Shown: positions 18,475 to 27,464 of the stretch, in pieces
Numbering within the stretch: the first letter of the stretch is position 1
How the letters are laid out: every line of letters starts with the position of its first letter
Source of the DNA: an uncultured Polaribacter sp.
GTDB taxonomy: Bacteria; Bacteroidota; Bacteroidia; Flavobacteriales; Flavobacteriaceae
Reading direction: 5' to 3'
NCBI RefSeq assembly: GCF_947503875.1
Contig: NZ_CANNFH010000006.1
Location: 62,001 to 126,000 of the forward strand
Length of the DNA stretch: 64,000 nt
Translations under genes and position numbers: made by a program
Notes under the pieces: generated by a model
The model's input: only the letters and a program-made list of their open reading frames with translations
Told to the model about the DNA's origin: nothing
The model's database searches: none

Positions 18475-18699
18475 ATGGATTTACCAAAATTTTTATTAGC
18501 AGATAATAGTAATTTTCCTGAGGATATTTTTGTGTTGCACACAGAATTTCCGCGCTTTGTAATTAACTTAAAAGATGATGAAGTAGAATGGTTTGAAGAC
18601 CTTACAGGGGAAAATGAAGAAGATATTGCCACAGAATTGGCAGATTTAATGGATAAAGCAGGAGCTTTTTATGATGAGGAAATGAAAGAATATCAATAA
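18475..18699 (+). CDS. Small acidic conserved hypothetical protein
   Basis: A 74-residue, strongly acidic protein (MDLPKFLLADNSNFPED, FVLHTEFPRFVINLKDDEVEWF, then an acidic helix). No signal peptide, membrane segment or known motif. It reads as a real gene: clean ATG, codon use like its neighbours, followed by a strong terminator. It lies 42 bases after the MATE gene and may share its transcript. From memory, similar short proteins are common in Flavobacteriia, without known function. Confidence 0.65.
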   Translation: MDLPKFLLADNSNFPEDIFVLHTEFPRFVINLKDDEVEWFEDLTGENEEDIATELADLMDKAGAFYDEEMKEYQ

Positions 18700-18729
18700 A
18701 AAATACTGCCAATTATAGTATTTAAAATT

Positions 18730-18765
18730 AAAAACCTCACTTTTACTTAAAAGTGAGGTTTTTTA
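18730..18765. terminator. Bidirectional intrinsic terminator
   Basis: AAAACCTCACTTTT pairs with AAAAGTGAGGTTTT around a four-base loop. It ends the plus-strand MATE unit and the convergent OmpH-like gene. Confidence 0.9.
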
Positions 18766-18783
18766 AATTGGTAAAGTAAATTA

Positions 18784-19299
18784 TTATTTTACTTCTGGTT
18801 CTTTTATGCCTAGTCGTTTTAAAACTAGTTTTGTAATATCAAATTTAGGGTCTAAATACGCAAACTGATTTCCTTTAACTGTTAAAATTTGAGAATATCC
18901 GTTTTCTTTAGAAATTTCTTCAATAGCTTTACCTAATTTTTTATATAATGGTCGCATTAATTCCTCTTGTTTTAAACCCATTAAAGTGTTCCCATTTTTT
19001 TTATACTGTTGCACTTCTTTGTCTAATTCAGTCAATTCTTTTTGAGTAACTTTTTTTTCTAAATCACCCATTTCTTTCTCTTTCAATTTATAGTCTTCTA
19101 TTTTTAGTTTCAACTCATTTAGTTTTATATTAAAAGAAGAATCTAATTTGGCGCCATACTTTTGCGTTAATTTTATAACGGTTTTGCCTTCTGGCATTAA
19201 GTTGAGTATATAATCGTTATCTACGGTACCTACTTTTGTTTGTGCAAGTGTTATTGTGTTTATTGCCAGCGCAATTAGTATAAATATTTTTTGTTTCAT
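18784..19299 (-). CDS. OmpH/Skp-family periplasmic chaperone
   Basis: A 171-residue exported protein with a signal peptide (ending near TLAQ), then TKVGTVDNDYILNLMPEGK, the usual OmpH start, and a long charged coiled-coil (about residues 45-130) that forms the tentacles of Skp-type chaperones. The end (YSQILTVKGNQFAYLDPKFDIT) returns to the body domain and fits the family. Skp holds unfolded outer-membrane proteins during transit. It stands alone here, not beside bamA or lpxD as in many genomes, so it may be an extra copy. Confidence 0.83.
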   Translation of the reverse strand: MKQKIFILIALAINTITLAQTKVGTVDNDYILNLMPEGKTVIKLTQKYGAKLDSSFNIKLNELKLKIEDYKLKEKEMGDLEKKVTQKELTELDKEVQQYKKNGNTLMGLKQEELMRPLYKKLGKAIEEISKENGYSQILTVKGNQFAYLDPKFDITKLVLKRLGIKEPEVK

Positions 19300-19316
19300 T
19301 TTATGTTTTTAAAAGA

Positions 19317-19324
19317 CAAAGATA
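19317..19324 (-). promoter_or_regulatory. TAnnTTTG -7 element before the OmpH-like gene
   Basis: The minus strand reads TATCTTTG, 18 bases before the start codon at 19299. Confidence 0.45.
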
Positions 19325-19357
19325 AAAAAGGAAATGAATTTTAAAAATGCACTGATC

Positions 19358-20269
19358 TTAATTTTTAGAAATAGTATTGGTAATGGTTTCTATAATTTGG
19401 TTAGGGTTGGTTTTATAGTCAAACCAAAGGGTATTGTTGTCTCTTTTAAACCAAGTAAGTTGTCTTTTTGCAAAACGTCTTGTATTTTTTTTAATTTCAG
19501 AAATGGCAAATTCTTTGGTAAAATCGCCATCAAAATAAGAGAATAATTCTCTATAACCTACGGTTTGTAATGCGTTTAATGCTTTGTTTGGGTATAGTGC
19601 TTTCGCTTCTTCAAGTAAACCATTGGCAATCATAAGATCTACACGTTTATTTATTCTATTGTAAATTATTTCTCTATCTGCTTTTAAGCCAATTTTTATA
19701 ACGTTAAAGTTTCTTGGTTTTTTGGGTTTGTTTTTAAAAGTAGAGTAGGGTGTGCCAGATCCAATACAAACCTCTAAAGCACGCATAACTCTATGAGGAT
19801 TGTCTAAGGCAATTACATTATAGGTTTCTAAATCTAATTTTTTTAATTGTTTTTGAAGCACTTCAATACCTTCTTTTTCTAGTTTTTTGGTTAAATTCTC
19901 ACGAATTTTAATATCTACTTCAGGAAAATAATCGAGACCTTTTAAAACTGCATCTACATACAAACCAGAACCACCAACCATAACCTGAATTTTATTTTTT
20001 GTAAAAAGAGTATCTAATTTAGCTAAAGCATCTCTTTCAAATTCGCCAACATTGTATGCCTCAAAAATGCTTCTATTTTGTATAAAGTGGTGTTTTGCAC
20101 TGTTTAATTCTTCAGGCTCAGGAACGGCAGTTCCAATGGTCATTTCTTTAAAAAATTGCCTAGAATCGCACGAAATAATTTCAGCATTAAAAGCTTGTGC
20201 TAATTGAATGCTTAATGCAGTTTTACCAATTGCAGTAGGACCAACAATTGTAATTAAAGTATTGTTCAT
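19358..20269 (-). CDS. miaA: tRNA dimethylallyltransferase
   Basis: A 303-residue enzyme that adds a dimethylallyl group to N6 of A37 in tRNAs reading UNN codons. The P-loop-like VGPTAIGKTALSIQLAQ is at the N-terminus, followed by EIISCDSRQFFKEMTIGTA with the catalytic aspartate, then MVGGSGLYVDAVLKGLD and the RRFAKRQLTWFKRD block near the C-terminus. Full length. Its substrate, dimethylallyl diphosphate, is the product of Idi encoded at the left end of the window. The start is one base after the potassium-channel stop, indicating cotranscription. Confidence 0.95.
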   Translation of the reverse strand: MNNTLITIVGPTAIGKTALSIQLAQAFNAEIISCDSRQFFKEMTIGTAVPEPEELNSAKHHFIQNRSIFEAYNVGEFERDALAKLDTLFTKNKIQVMVGGSGLYVDAVLKGLDYFPEVDIKIRENLTKKLEKEGIEVLQKQLKKLDLETYNVIALDNPHRVMRALEVCIGSGTPYSTFKNKPKKPRNFNVIKIGLKADREIIYNRINKRVDLMIANGLLEEAKALYPNKALNALQTVGYRELFSYFDGDFTKEFAISEIKKNTRRFAKRQLTWFKRDNNTLWFDYKTNPNQIIETITNTISKN

Positions 20270-20270
20270 T

Positions 20271-21095
20271 TTAATTTAAAGTGTTTCCACAATTATAGCA
20301 AAAAGTAGCATTTTTTGCATGTTTATCTTTTAAACAATTGGGGCAGGCTTGCGTATTATTATCTTCATTTAAATTAGATTTTGTTAACTCAGAACTCACA
20401 ATACCTGTAGGAATTGCAATAATTGCATACCCTAAAATCATAATAATACTTGCAATTAATTGGCCTAAAGGAGTTTGTGGTGCAATGTCTCCAAAACCTA
20501 CTGTGGTTAGCGTTACAATTGCCCAATAAATGCTTTTGGGTATATTGGTAAAACCATGTTCTTCACCTTCAACCATATACATTATTGTACCTAAAATGAT
20601 ACAAACAATTACAACAAAGAAAAGAAAGACCGATATTTTAGCTTTACTAGCTTTCATTGCTAAAGTAAGTTTTTCTGAAGCGCCTGTGTATCTTGCTAAT
20701 TTTAAAATTCTAAAAACTCGTAATAAACGTAACGCTCTAAGTGCAACTAAACTATGCGAGCCCACCAAAATAAAAGACAAGTACATGGGTATTGTAGATA
20801 GAAAATCTATAATACCGTAAAAGCTAAAAATATACTTAAAGGGTTTGTTTATAGAAATAATTCTTAAAATATATTCAAGCGAAAAAAATATGGTAATAAT
20901 CCATTCTCCTATATATAAAAGTTCATGATATTTGGTATCTATACTTGCTACACTTTCTAGCATTACTAAAATTATACTAGCAAGAATAGCTATTAATAGT
21001 ACTACATCAAAAATTTTACCTTCTCTGGTATCTGCCTCATAAATAATTTCATGTAGCTTATGTTTCCAATTATTATTTTCTTTAGAATTACTCAA
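20271..21095 (-). CDS. Voltage-gated potassium channel family protein with C-terminal zinc ribbon
   Basis: A 274-residue six-helix ion transporter. Helices S1-S4 occupy about residues 25-145, with an arginine-rich S4 (LRALRLLRVFRILKLAR). The pore loop TLTTVGFGDIAP carries the potassium selectivity filter, and the last helix ends near residue 225. After a short linker the C-terminus has CPNCLKDKHAKNATFCYNCG, a four-cysteine zinc ribbon unusual for this channel family. The ribbon may bind metal or tether a partner; that is inference. It precedes miaA with one base between them. Confidence 0.88.
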   Translation of the reverse strand: MSNSKENNNWKHKLHEIIYEADTREGKIFDVVLLIAILASIILVMLESVASIDTKYHELLYIGEWIITIFFSLEYILRIISINKPFKYIFSFYGIIDFLSTIPMYLSFILVGSHSLVALRALRLLRVFRILKLARYTGASEKLTLAMKASKAKISVFLFFVVIVCIILGTIMYMVEGEEHGFTNIPKSIYWAIVTLTTVGFGDIAPQTPLGQLIASIIMILGYAIIAIPTGIVSSELTKSNLNEDNNTQACPNCLKDKHAKNATFCYNCGNTLN

Positions 21096-21190
21096 AATAG
21101 ATTTTTTATCTACTACAATAGTACAAAGATTTAATCATTTTTTAAATCTTTAATCTTATTTCTTACCATTAGTAAAGGTAGAATTTACGC

Positions 21191-21226
21191 AAAAAAAATA
21201 CCGATGTTTTAAACATCGGTATTTTT
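21191..21226 (-). terminator. Intrinsic terminator of the acyl-CoA ligase gene
   Basis: AAAATACCGATGTTT pairs with AAACATCGGTATTTT, with A/T runs on both sides. It lies six bases after the ligase stop on the minus strand. Confidence 0.87.
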
Positions 21227-21231
21227 AGCAT

Positions 21232-23007
21232 TTAGTTGTTGTATATTTTTTCGTAGAGATTTTTGTAAATATCTTTAATAATTTCTCTTTTCATTTTCAT
21301 TGTAGGCGTAAGATGTCCATCATCTATAGACCAAACATCTTTGGTAAGCTCAAAACGTTTTATTTGCTCCCATTTCCCAAAATTGTTATTGCATTTGTCT
21401 ACTTCTTGCTGTATTCTTTTTATAACAATGTCAGAACTCGCAATTTCTTCGTTAGAGGTACCAATAGTTAGTTCTTTATGTTTAATCCAGCCTTGTATAA
21501 ATTCAAAATTTGGCTGAATTATAGCAGCAGGCATCTTTTCCCCTTCACCAATAACCATTACTTGCTCTATAAATAAAGACTGTTTTAGTTCTCCTTCTAA
21601 TAAAGGAGGTACTACATATTTACCGCCAGAAGTTTTAAACATTTCTTTAGTTCTACCTGTAATTTTTAAGAATCCTTCTGCATCAAATTCGCCCTTGTCT
21701 CCTGTATGAAAATAACCATCTTTTAATACAGAGGCTGTTTTTTCAGGATCTTTATAATAACCCATCATTACATTTGGTCCTTGTACTAAAATCTCACCAT
21801 TTTCTGCAATTTTAACGGTTACGTTATCAATAGGTTTACCAACAGTACCTGTTTTAAAACCTCTGTTTCGTTGGTCATTTACAGTTACCACAGGAGATGT
21901 TTCTGTAAGCCCATAACCTTCCATAATTGGCATGCCTGCAGCCGTAAATACTTTGGTTAACCTTTGTTGCAAAGCAGCACTACCAGAAACCATTAATTTT
22001 AGCTCGCCACCTAAAGCTGCTTGCCATTTAGAGAAAATTAATTTTCTAGCTAAACCCAACTTTTTTTCGTACAACCAACCATTTTCTCCATTAGGTTTGT
22101 ATTGCAAACCTAAATTTACAGCCCAAAAGAACAAACCTTTTTTAATACCCGTAAGTGCCTCACCTTTTAAGATGATTTTGTCGTAAATTTTCTCGTATAA
22201 ACGCGGTACAGCAGTCATTACATTTGGTTTAATTTCTTGCGCATTTTCAGATAGTTTTTCTATAGACTCAGCAAAGTAAATAGAAACCCCACAATATTGA
22301 TATAAATACAAAATCATACGCTCAAAAATATGGCAAACAGGCAAAAAGCTTAAACCAATATCTTTTCCGTATTCTAAGGGTACTCTATCTCTAGAAGCCA
22401 AAACATTGCTCACAATATTTTGATGAGAAAGCATAACACCTTTAGGTTTTCCTGTAGTACCAGAAGTATAAATTAGCGTAGCTAAATCTTCCGTTTTTAC
22501 ATTGTTTTTTCTAGTTTCTAATTCAGCATCATTTGCTGTATCTTTACCTAGTTCTAAAATTTCTTTCCAAGATTTTTCACCAGCAATATCATCAAAAGTA
22601 AAAATTGCTTTAAGTTGGGTGTTTGCTTTTATAGCATTTATTTTTTCTAAAACTTCTAAATCAGAAACAAAACAATAAATAGATTCTGAGTGGTTTAAAA
22701 CGTACTCATAATCTTCTTTACAAATAGTAGGATATATAGGCACATTTTGCGCCCCAGTTTGTAAAACTCCAATATCACAAATATTCCACTCTGTTCTGTT
22801 GGTAGAAGAAATTACTGCAATTTTATCGTTTGGTTTTACACCTAAACTAATTAATCCCTTACTTATTAAATCTGCTTGCGCTATATATTCTTTAGTAGAA
22901 ATGCTTTCCCAAGTATTATTATAATTTGTTGTAAACGCCTTTTGTAAGTTGTATGTTTCTAACTGATAATAAGGAAAATCGAATAACCTTTTTATTTCTA
23001 TTGCCAT
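21232..23007 (-). CDS. Long-chain fatty acid-CoA ligase (AMP-binding enzyme)
   Basis: A 591-residue ANL-superfamily enzyme that activates fatty acids to acyl-CoA through an acyl-adenylate. Motifs: the P-loop LIYTSGTTGKPKGVMLSH, the GYGLTETSPVV adenine site, GYFHTGDKGEFD and KITGRTKEMFKTSGGKYVVP. The C-terminal ending (HLTPTMKMKREII) is typical of the bacterial FadD15-like long-chain group. No signal peptide; probably cytoplasmic or peripheral to the membrane. Monocistronic, with its own terminator and a long AT-rich upstream region. Exact chain-length preference is not readable. Confidence 0.9.
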   Translation of the reverse strand: MAIEIKRLFDFPYYQLETYNLQKAFTTNYNNTWESISTKEYIAQADLISKGLISLGVKPNDKIAVISSTNRTEWNICDIGVLQTGAQNVPIYPTICKEDYEYVLNHSESIYCFVSDLEVLEKINAIKANTQLKAIFTFDDIAGEKSWKEILELGKDTANDAELETRKNNVKTEDLATLIYTSGTTGKPKGVMLSHQNIVSNVLASRDRVPLEYGKDIGLSFLPVCHIFERMILYLYQYCGVSIYFAESIEKLSENAQEIKPNVMTAVPRLYEKIYDKIILKGEALTGIKKGLFFWAVNLGLQYKPNGENGWLYEKKLGLARKLIFSKWQAALGGELKLMVSGSAALQQRLTKVFTAAGMPIMEGYGLTETSPVVTVNDQRNRGFKTGTVGKPIDNVTVKIAENGEILVQGPNVMMGYYKDPEKTASVLKDGYFHTGDKGEFDAEGFLKITGRTKEMFKTSGGKYVVPPLLEGELKQSLFIEQVMVIGEGEKMPAAIIQPNFEFIQGWIKHKELTIGTSNEEIASSDIVIKRIQQEVDKCNNNFGKWEQIKRFELTKDVWSIDDGHLTPTMKMKREIIKDIYKNLYEKIYNN

Positions 23008-23388
23008 AAATGTAATTTTGTTAAATGCAAATTAGACAATTTAGCTGTATTTAACAAATAGTTATTTTAATACGCTCTTTTTTAAGAAATATTTATAATT
23101 GCTGTATATAAATTAACTATTCATAAAATAATTGTAGGTCTTTTTTAAGTAATAGTTTGCCTAAATAATAAGGTGTTTTAAGTTTTAAGAAGTATTTTAA
23201 ATCTGTTTAAAACAACAAACTAGCCTCTTAAATTAACAGAAGCTAGTTTTAATTCAAGCTAATATTCGCCCCTAAACGAATATTTACCTAATCAATTGCA
23301 ATATAGTACCAAATTAATTTTCTACAGTACGTATAAATACCCGTTTTTAAATAATTAGTTTGTAAAAGGTTTGTTTTTTATTATTTGA
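23008..23388. other. AT-rich intergenic region upstream of the acyl-CoA ligase
   Basis: No credible gene. A modest hairpin (AAACTAGC at 23217-23224 pairing with GCTAGTTT at 23242-23249) is the only structure I can support; it has a 17-base loop and no clear U-run. No TAnnTTTG element at good spacing was found for the ligase. Confidence 0.5.
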
Positions 23389-23527
23389 GCGTTTTAACGG
23401 GCTTTCCACTATATCTTTTTTTAGAAGAAACGAATTGCTATAAAGTTCGTTTTTGCGAAAATGAAACCTATGCTTTAAAGTAGCTAAATAGCCCTAAAAA
23501 AAAGGATGCCGTTTCAATCCCTAACGC
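23389..23527 (-). repeat. REP-like intergenic element (single copy in window)
   Basis: On the minus strand this segment begins GCGTTAGGGATTGAAACGG and ends GGAAAGCCCGTTAAAACGC, so its outer ends are inverted (GCGTT / AACGC). The block of about 139 bases has no open frame and lies just past the purL terminator. From memory, elements with an AGGGATTGAAACGG start and a GGAAAGCCC end recur between genes across Flavobacteriia; I see one copy here. Confidence 0.5.
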
Positions 23528-23562
23528 AAAACAGCTTTTAGAACTATCTAAAAGCTGTTTTT
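23528..23562 (-). terminator. Intrinsic terminator of purL
   Basis: AAAACAGCTTTTAGA pairs with TCTAAAAGCTGTTTT around a short loop; the 15-bp stem is followed by a U-run on the minus strand. Located 22 bases after the purL stop. Confidence 0.88.
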
Positions 23563-23583
23563 AATTTAAAATATATGTTGGTT

Positions 23584-26500
23584 TTATTTATTTTCTATCC
23601 AAACTCTAGCGTTTACAAAAGCTTCTAACCAAGGTGTAACCTCGTCTTTTCTACCTTGTGGATAATTTGCCCAATTCCACTGAAAAGTACTACGTTCTAT
23701 GTGTGGCATTGTAACTAAATGACGCCCAGTAGCATCACATAACATAGCTGTATTGTAATCAGAACCATTAGGATTATTAGGATATCCTTCGTAACCATAC
23801 TTTGCAACCACATTATAGTTTTCTTCTGTTTCAGGTAAATTAAATTTTCCTTCACCATGAGAAATCCAAACACCTAACTCTGTACCCGCTAAAGAACTTA
23901 ACATTACCGAATTATTTTCTTGAATTTTTACAGAAGTAAAAGAACTTTCGTGCTTTTTAGAATCGTTATGTACTAATTTACCATGTACTTTATGTTCTGG
24001 ATTTATCAGATCTAATTCCATCCACAACTGTGCACCATTACAAATACCAACAGATAAAGTATCTTCTCTTTTAAAGAAATTTTTAAGCGCAGTATTTGCT
24101 TTTTCATTGTATTTAAAAGCACCTGCCCAACCTTTTGCAGAACCTAAAACATCAGAATTAGAAAAACCACCAACAGCTCCAATAAATTGAATATCCTCTA
24201 AAGTTTCTCTACCAGAAATTAAATCTGTCATGTGTACATCTTTCACATCAAAACCAGCCAAATACATCGCATTTGCCATTTCTCGCTCAGAGTTACTTCC
24301 TTTTTCACGAATAATAGCTGCTTTTGGTTTGTCATTTCGACCTTGTGGAGAAATCTCTTCACCTTTGAGATTCTTCGACTTCGTTTTACTTCGCTCTGAA
24401 TGACAAGTACCAACAACCTCACTTAATTTACCAGTAAAATTCTTTGGGAAAGTATATTGTAAAGGTTGTGCTTTATAATTATCAAAACGGTTTTTAGCCA
24501 AACCATTTGCCGTTTGCTTATCGTCTAACAAATAAGAGGTTTTGTACCAAGTATCTCTTAATTGCGCAACATTTAAACTAAAATTATCATCGTTGTTTTT
24601 AATAGTAACTGCACCTGAAGTATTTGCTTTACCAATTTTAAATGCGACAATACCTGCTTCTTCTAAAATAGTTTCTACAGTTTCATCTGCCTGAAAAACA
24701 ATTCCTGCATTTTCAGAAAATAATACTTTTATAGAATCGTCTTCATTCAATTCAGAAATATCAAAATCTGCACCTAAATTAACATCAGCAAAACACATTT
24801 CTAATAAGGTGGTAATTAGTCCACCAGAAGCAACATCATGTCCTGCTTTAATTTTATCTGCTTTAATTAATTTCTGAATGGTGTTAAATGTATTTTTTAG
24901 ATAAGAAGAGTTGGTAACGTCTGGCGCTTCATTTCCAATAGCATTTAACGTCTGATTAAAAGAACTTCCTCCTAATTTGTATTCGTCTTGAGAAATATTG
25001 ATATAGTAAATGTTACCACCATCTATCTGTAAAACAGGTTCTACAACTTTGGTAATTGCATTACAATTTCCTGCTGCAGAAATAATAACTGTTCCAGGAG
25101 AAATTACATCACCATCAGCATATTTCTGTTTCATAGAAAGCGAATCTTTCCCTGTTGGTACGTTAATGCCTAAATCTATAGAAAACTCAGAAATTGCTTT
25201 TACGGCTTTGTATAAACGTGCATCTTCACCTTCATTTTTACAAGGCCACATCCAATTTGCAGATAATGCAATTGAAGCCAAATTATCTTTTAAAGGTGCC
25301 CAAATAATATTGGTTAATGCCTCTGTAATAGAATTTCTACTACCAGCTTCTGGATGAATTAATCCAGAAATAGGCGAGTGCCCAATAGAAGTTGCAACAC
25401 CTTCTTTACCATTGTAATCTAAAGCCATTACACCAACGTTATTTAACGGAATTTGTAACGGACCAACACATTGTTGTTTGGCAACTTTACCACCAACACA
25501 CCTGTCTACTTTATTTGTTAACCAATCTTTACAAGCTACAGCTTCTAACTGTAAAACTTGCTCTAGATAAATTTGTAAGTTTTTGGTTTTATAACGCGGA
25601 TTTTTATATTTTCTTACAACAGTTTTGTCTGTCATTATTGTTTTTGGCGAAGAACCAAACATATCTTCTAAAGCCAAATCCATTGGTTTTTCTCCTGTAG
25701 TTTTAGACTCAAAAGTAAAACGATTATCACCTGTAACATTACCAACGGTATACATTGGCGAGCGTTCCCTTTCTGCTATTTTTTGTAGCTTTTCTGTATG
25801 TTTTTCTGCAATAACTAATCCCATTCTTTCTTGAGATTCGTTACCAATTATTTCTTTGGCGGATAAGGTTGGGTCTCCAACAGGTAATTTATCTAAATCT
25901 ATTTTTCCTCCAGTATCTTCTACCAATTCAGACAAACAATTTAAATGACCTCCAGCACCATGATCATGAATAGAGACAATAAAATTTTCTTCACTTTCTA
26001 CCATTCCACGAACTGCATTTGCAGCGCGTTTTTGCATTTCTGGGTTAGAACGCTGTACGGCATTTAATTCAATTCCAGATGCAAATTCTCCAGTATCTGC
26101 AGAAGAAACTGCTGCACCTCCCATACCAATTCTATAATTTTCTCCGCCAAGAATTACTATTTTATCGCCTTCTTTTGGAGTATCTTTTAATGCTTGTTCT
26201 GCTTTTCCATAACCAATTCCACCAGCTTGCATAATTACTTTATCAAAACCAAGTTTTCTTGGAGCAGCATCGCTAGAAGCTGCATTTTCTTCGTGTTCAA
26301 AAGTTAATACAGATCCCGTAATTAACGGTTGCCCAAATTTATTACCAAAATCAGATGCTCCATTTGAAGCTTTAATTAAAATATCCATTGGTGTTTGGTA
26401 TAACCAATCTCTGGCCTCAAATTTTTGTTCCCAAGGTCGTTTTGCTTCTAGTCTAGAGTAAGAAGTCATATAAACAGCTGTACCTGCTAATGGTAAAGAA

Positions 26501-27333
26501 CCTTTACCACCTGCAAGCCTGTCTCTAATTTCGCCACCAGAGCCTGTTGCAGCTCCGTTAAAAGGCTCTACAGTAGTCGGAAAATTATGTGTTTCTGCTT
26601 TTAATGAAATTACAGATTCATAAGCTGAAGTTGTGTAAAAATCTGGCTTATCTGCTCTTTTTGGTGCAAATTGCTCAACTTTTGGACCTTTTACAAAGGC
26701 AACATTATCTTTGTAAGCAGAAACAATATCGTTAGGATTTTCTTTGGAAGTTTCTTTTATTAATTTGAATAACGAAGTTGGCATTTCTTCACCATCAATG
26801 ACAAAGGTTCCATTAAATATTTTATGCCTGCAATGTTCTGAGTTTACTTGACTAAAACCAAAGACTTCAGAATCGGTTAGCTTTCTGCCAATTTTAGTTG
26901 CTACACTTTCTAAATAAGTAACTTCTTCATCACTTAAAGACAATCCTTCTTGTGCATTATAAGCAGCAATATCTTCTATTTCTAAAATGGCTTCTGGCTG
27001 TATATTTATAGAAAATGATTTTTGATTTAGGTTTTTAAATTTCTCTGAAATCATTGGATCAAAGTCGGCAAAATCTTCTGAGACTGCTGTAAATTCTTCA
27101 ATCCTAATAATATCTGAAATTCCCATATTTTGGGTAATTTCCACCGCATTTGTGCTCCAAGGAGTTATCATTGCTGCTCTTGGTCCAATAAAAAAAGCAT
27201 CTAATGATACCTCATCTATTTTTGGTGCATCACCAAATAACCATGTTAATTTAGCAATAGTTTCTGGAGTAAATTCTTTTGTTGTTTGCACAGCAAATAC
27301 TTTACTGCTTTTGTTTCCAAAGAAATGAATCAT
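23584..27333 (-). CDS. purL: Phosphoribosylformylglycinamidine synthase (FGAM synthase)
   Basis: A single-chain PurL of about 1249 residues that converts FGAR, glutamine and ATP to FGAM in purine synthesis. The start is at the ATG at 27333 (MIHFFGNKSSKVFAVQT); the longer frame to 27366 would overlap the TAnnTTTG promoter at 27364-27371. Blocks seen: FGFSQVNSEHCRHK, SLKAETHNFPTTVEPF with GAATGSGGEIRDR, SIHDHGAGG, NVPTGKDSLS, and a C-terminal glutaminase with GICNGAQLWMEL (Cys nucleophile) and SHGEGKF. The linker before KAAIIREKGSNSERE carries a 25-residue in-frame addition derived from a repeat (24331-24405), which makes the protein longer than usual. Confidence 0.96.
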   Translation of the reverse strand: MIHFFGNKSSKVFAVQTTKEFTPETIAKLTWLFGDAPKIDEVSLDAFFIGPRAAMITPWSTNAVEITQNMGISDIIRIEEFTAVSEDFADFDPMISEKFKNLNQKSFSINIQPEAILEIEDIAAYNAQEGLSLSDEEVTYLESVATKIGRKLTDSEVFGFSQVNSEHCRHKIFNGTFVIDGEEMPTSLFKLIKETSKENPNDIVSAYKDNVAFVKGPKVEQFAPKRADKPDFYTTSAYESVISLKAETHNFPTTVEPFNGAATGSGGEIRDRLAGGKGSLPLAGTAVYMTSYSRLEAKRPWEQKFEARDWLYQTPMDILIKASNGASDFGNKFGQPLITGSVLTFEHEENAASSDAAPRKLGFDKVIMQAGGIGYGKAEQALKDTPKEGDKIVILGGENYRIGMGGAAVSSADTGEFASGIELNAVQRSNPEMQKRAANAVRGMVESEENFIVSIHDHGAGGHLNCLSELVEDTGGKIDLDKLPVGDPTLSAKEIIGNESQERMGLVIAEKHTEKLQKIAERERSPMYTVGNVTGDNRFTFESKTTGEKPMDLALEDMFGSSPKTIMTDKTVVRKYKNPRYKTKNLQIYLEQVLQLEAVACKDWLTNKVDRCVGGKVAKQQCVGPLQIPLNNVGVMALDYNGKEGVATSIGHSPISGLIHPEAGSRNSITEALTNIIWAPLKDNLASIALSANWMWPCKNEGEDARLYKAVKAISEFSIDLGINVPTGKDSLSMKQKYADGDVISPGTVIISAAGNCNAITKVVEPVLQIDGGNIYYINISQDEYKLGGSSFNQTLNAIGNEAPDVTNSSYLKNTFNTIQKLIKADKIKAGHDVASGGLITTLLEMCFADVNLGADFDISELNEDDSIKVLFSENAGIVFQADETVETILEEAGIVAFKIGKANTSGAVTIKNNDDNFSLNVAQLRDTWYKTSYLLDDKQTANGLAKNRFDNYKAQPLQYTFPKNFTGKLSEVVGTCHSERSKTKSKNLKGEEISPQGRNDKPKAAIIREKGSNSEREMANAMYLAGFDVKDVHMTDLISGRETLEDIQFIGAVGGFSNSDVLGSAKGWAGAFKYNEKANTALKNFFKREDTLSVGICNGAQLWMELDLINPEHKVHGKLVHNDSKKHESSFTSVKIQENNSVMLSSLAGTELGVWISHGEGKFNLPETEENYNVVAKYGYEGYPNNPNGSDYNTAMLCDATGRHLVTMPHIERSTFQWNWANYPQGRKDEVTPWLEAFVNARVWIENK
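24331..24405 (-). repeat. 75-bp palindrome-ended repeat inserted in frame in purL
   Basis: On the minus strand it starts GTCATTCAGAGCGAAGT and ends GATTTCTCCACAAGGTCGAAATGAC; the outer ten bases are near-perfect inverted repeats. It is exactly 25 codons, has no stop, and encodes a peptide starting CHSERSK and ending GEEISPQGRND. Related ends occur at 42750-42867 and 47655-47682 between genes. It sits in the PurL interdomain linker. Confidence 0.85.
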
Positions 27334-27363
27334 CATATATAGTTTGCAATAATTTATAGGTTG

Positions 27364-27371
27364 CAAATTTA
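27364..27371 (-). promoter_or_regulatory. TAnnTTTG -7 element before purL
   Basis: The minus strand reads TAAATTTG, about 30 bases before the chosen purL start at 27333. Its position argues against the longer open frame. Confidence 0.5.
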
Positions 27372-27396
27372 ATTCTTTGATTTGAATTTAAGGCAT

Positions 27397-27426
27397 AAAA
27401 AAACTCGCAATATTTGCGAGTTTTTT
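27397..27426 (-). terminator. Intrinsic terminator of the endonuclease gene
   Basis: AAAAAACTCGCAA pairs with TTGCGAGTTTTTT around a short loop. It lies 38 bases after the endonuclease stop and before the purL promoter. Confidence 0.88.
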
Positions 27427-27464
27427 AATAGGGTTATTAACAATAAAAAATAATTTTTAAGTTC

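Noticed and set aside
23217..23249. Second small RNA upstream of the acyl-CoA ligase
   Set aside because: The hairpin has a long loop, no U-run and no promoter-like element close by.
24331..24405. purL broken by an insertion (pseudogene)
   Set aside because: The insertion is a multiple of three, has no stop, and every catalytic block of both domains is intact.
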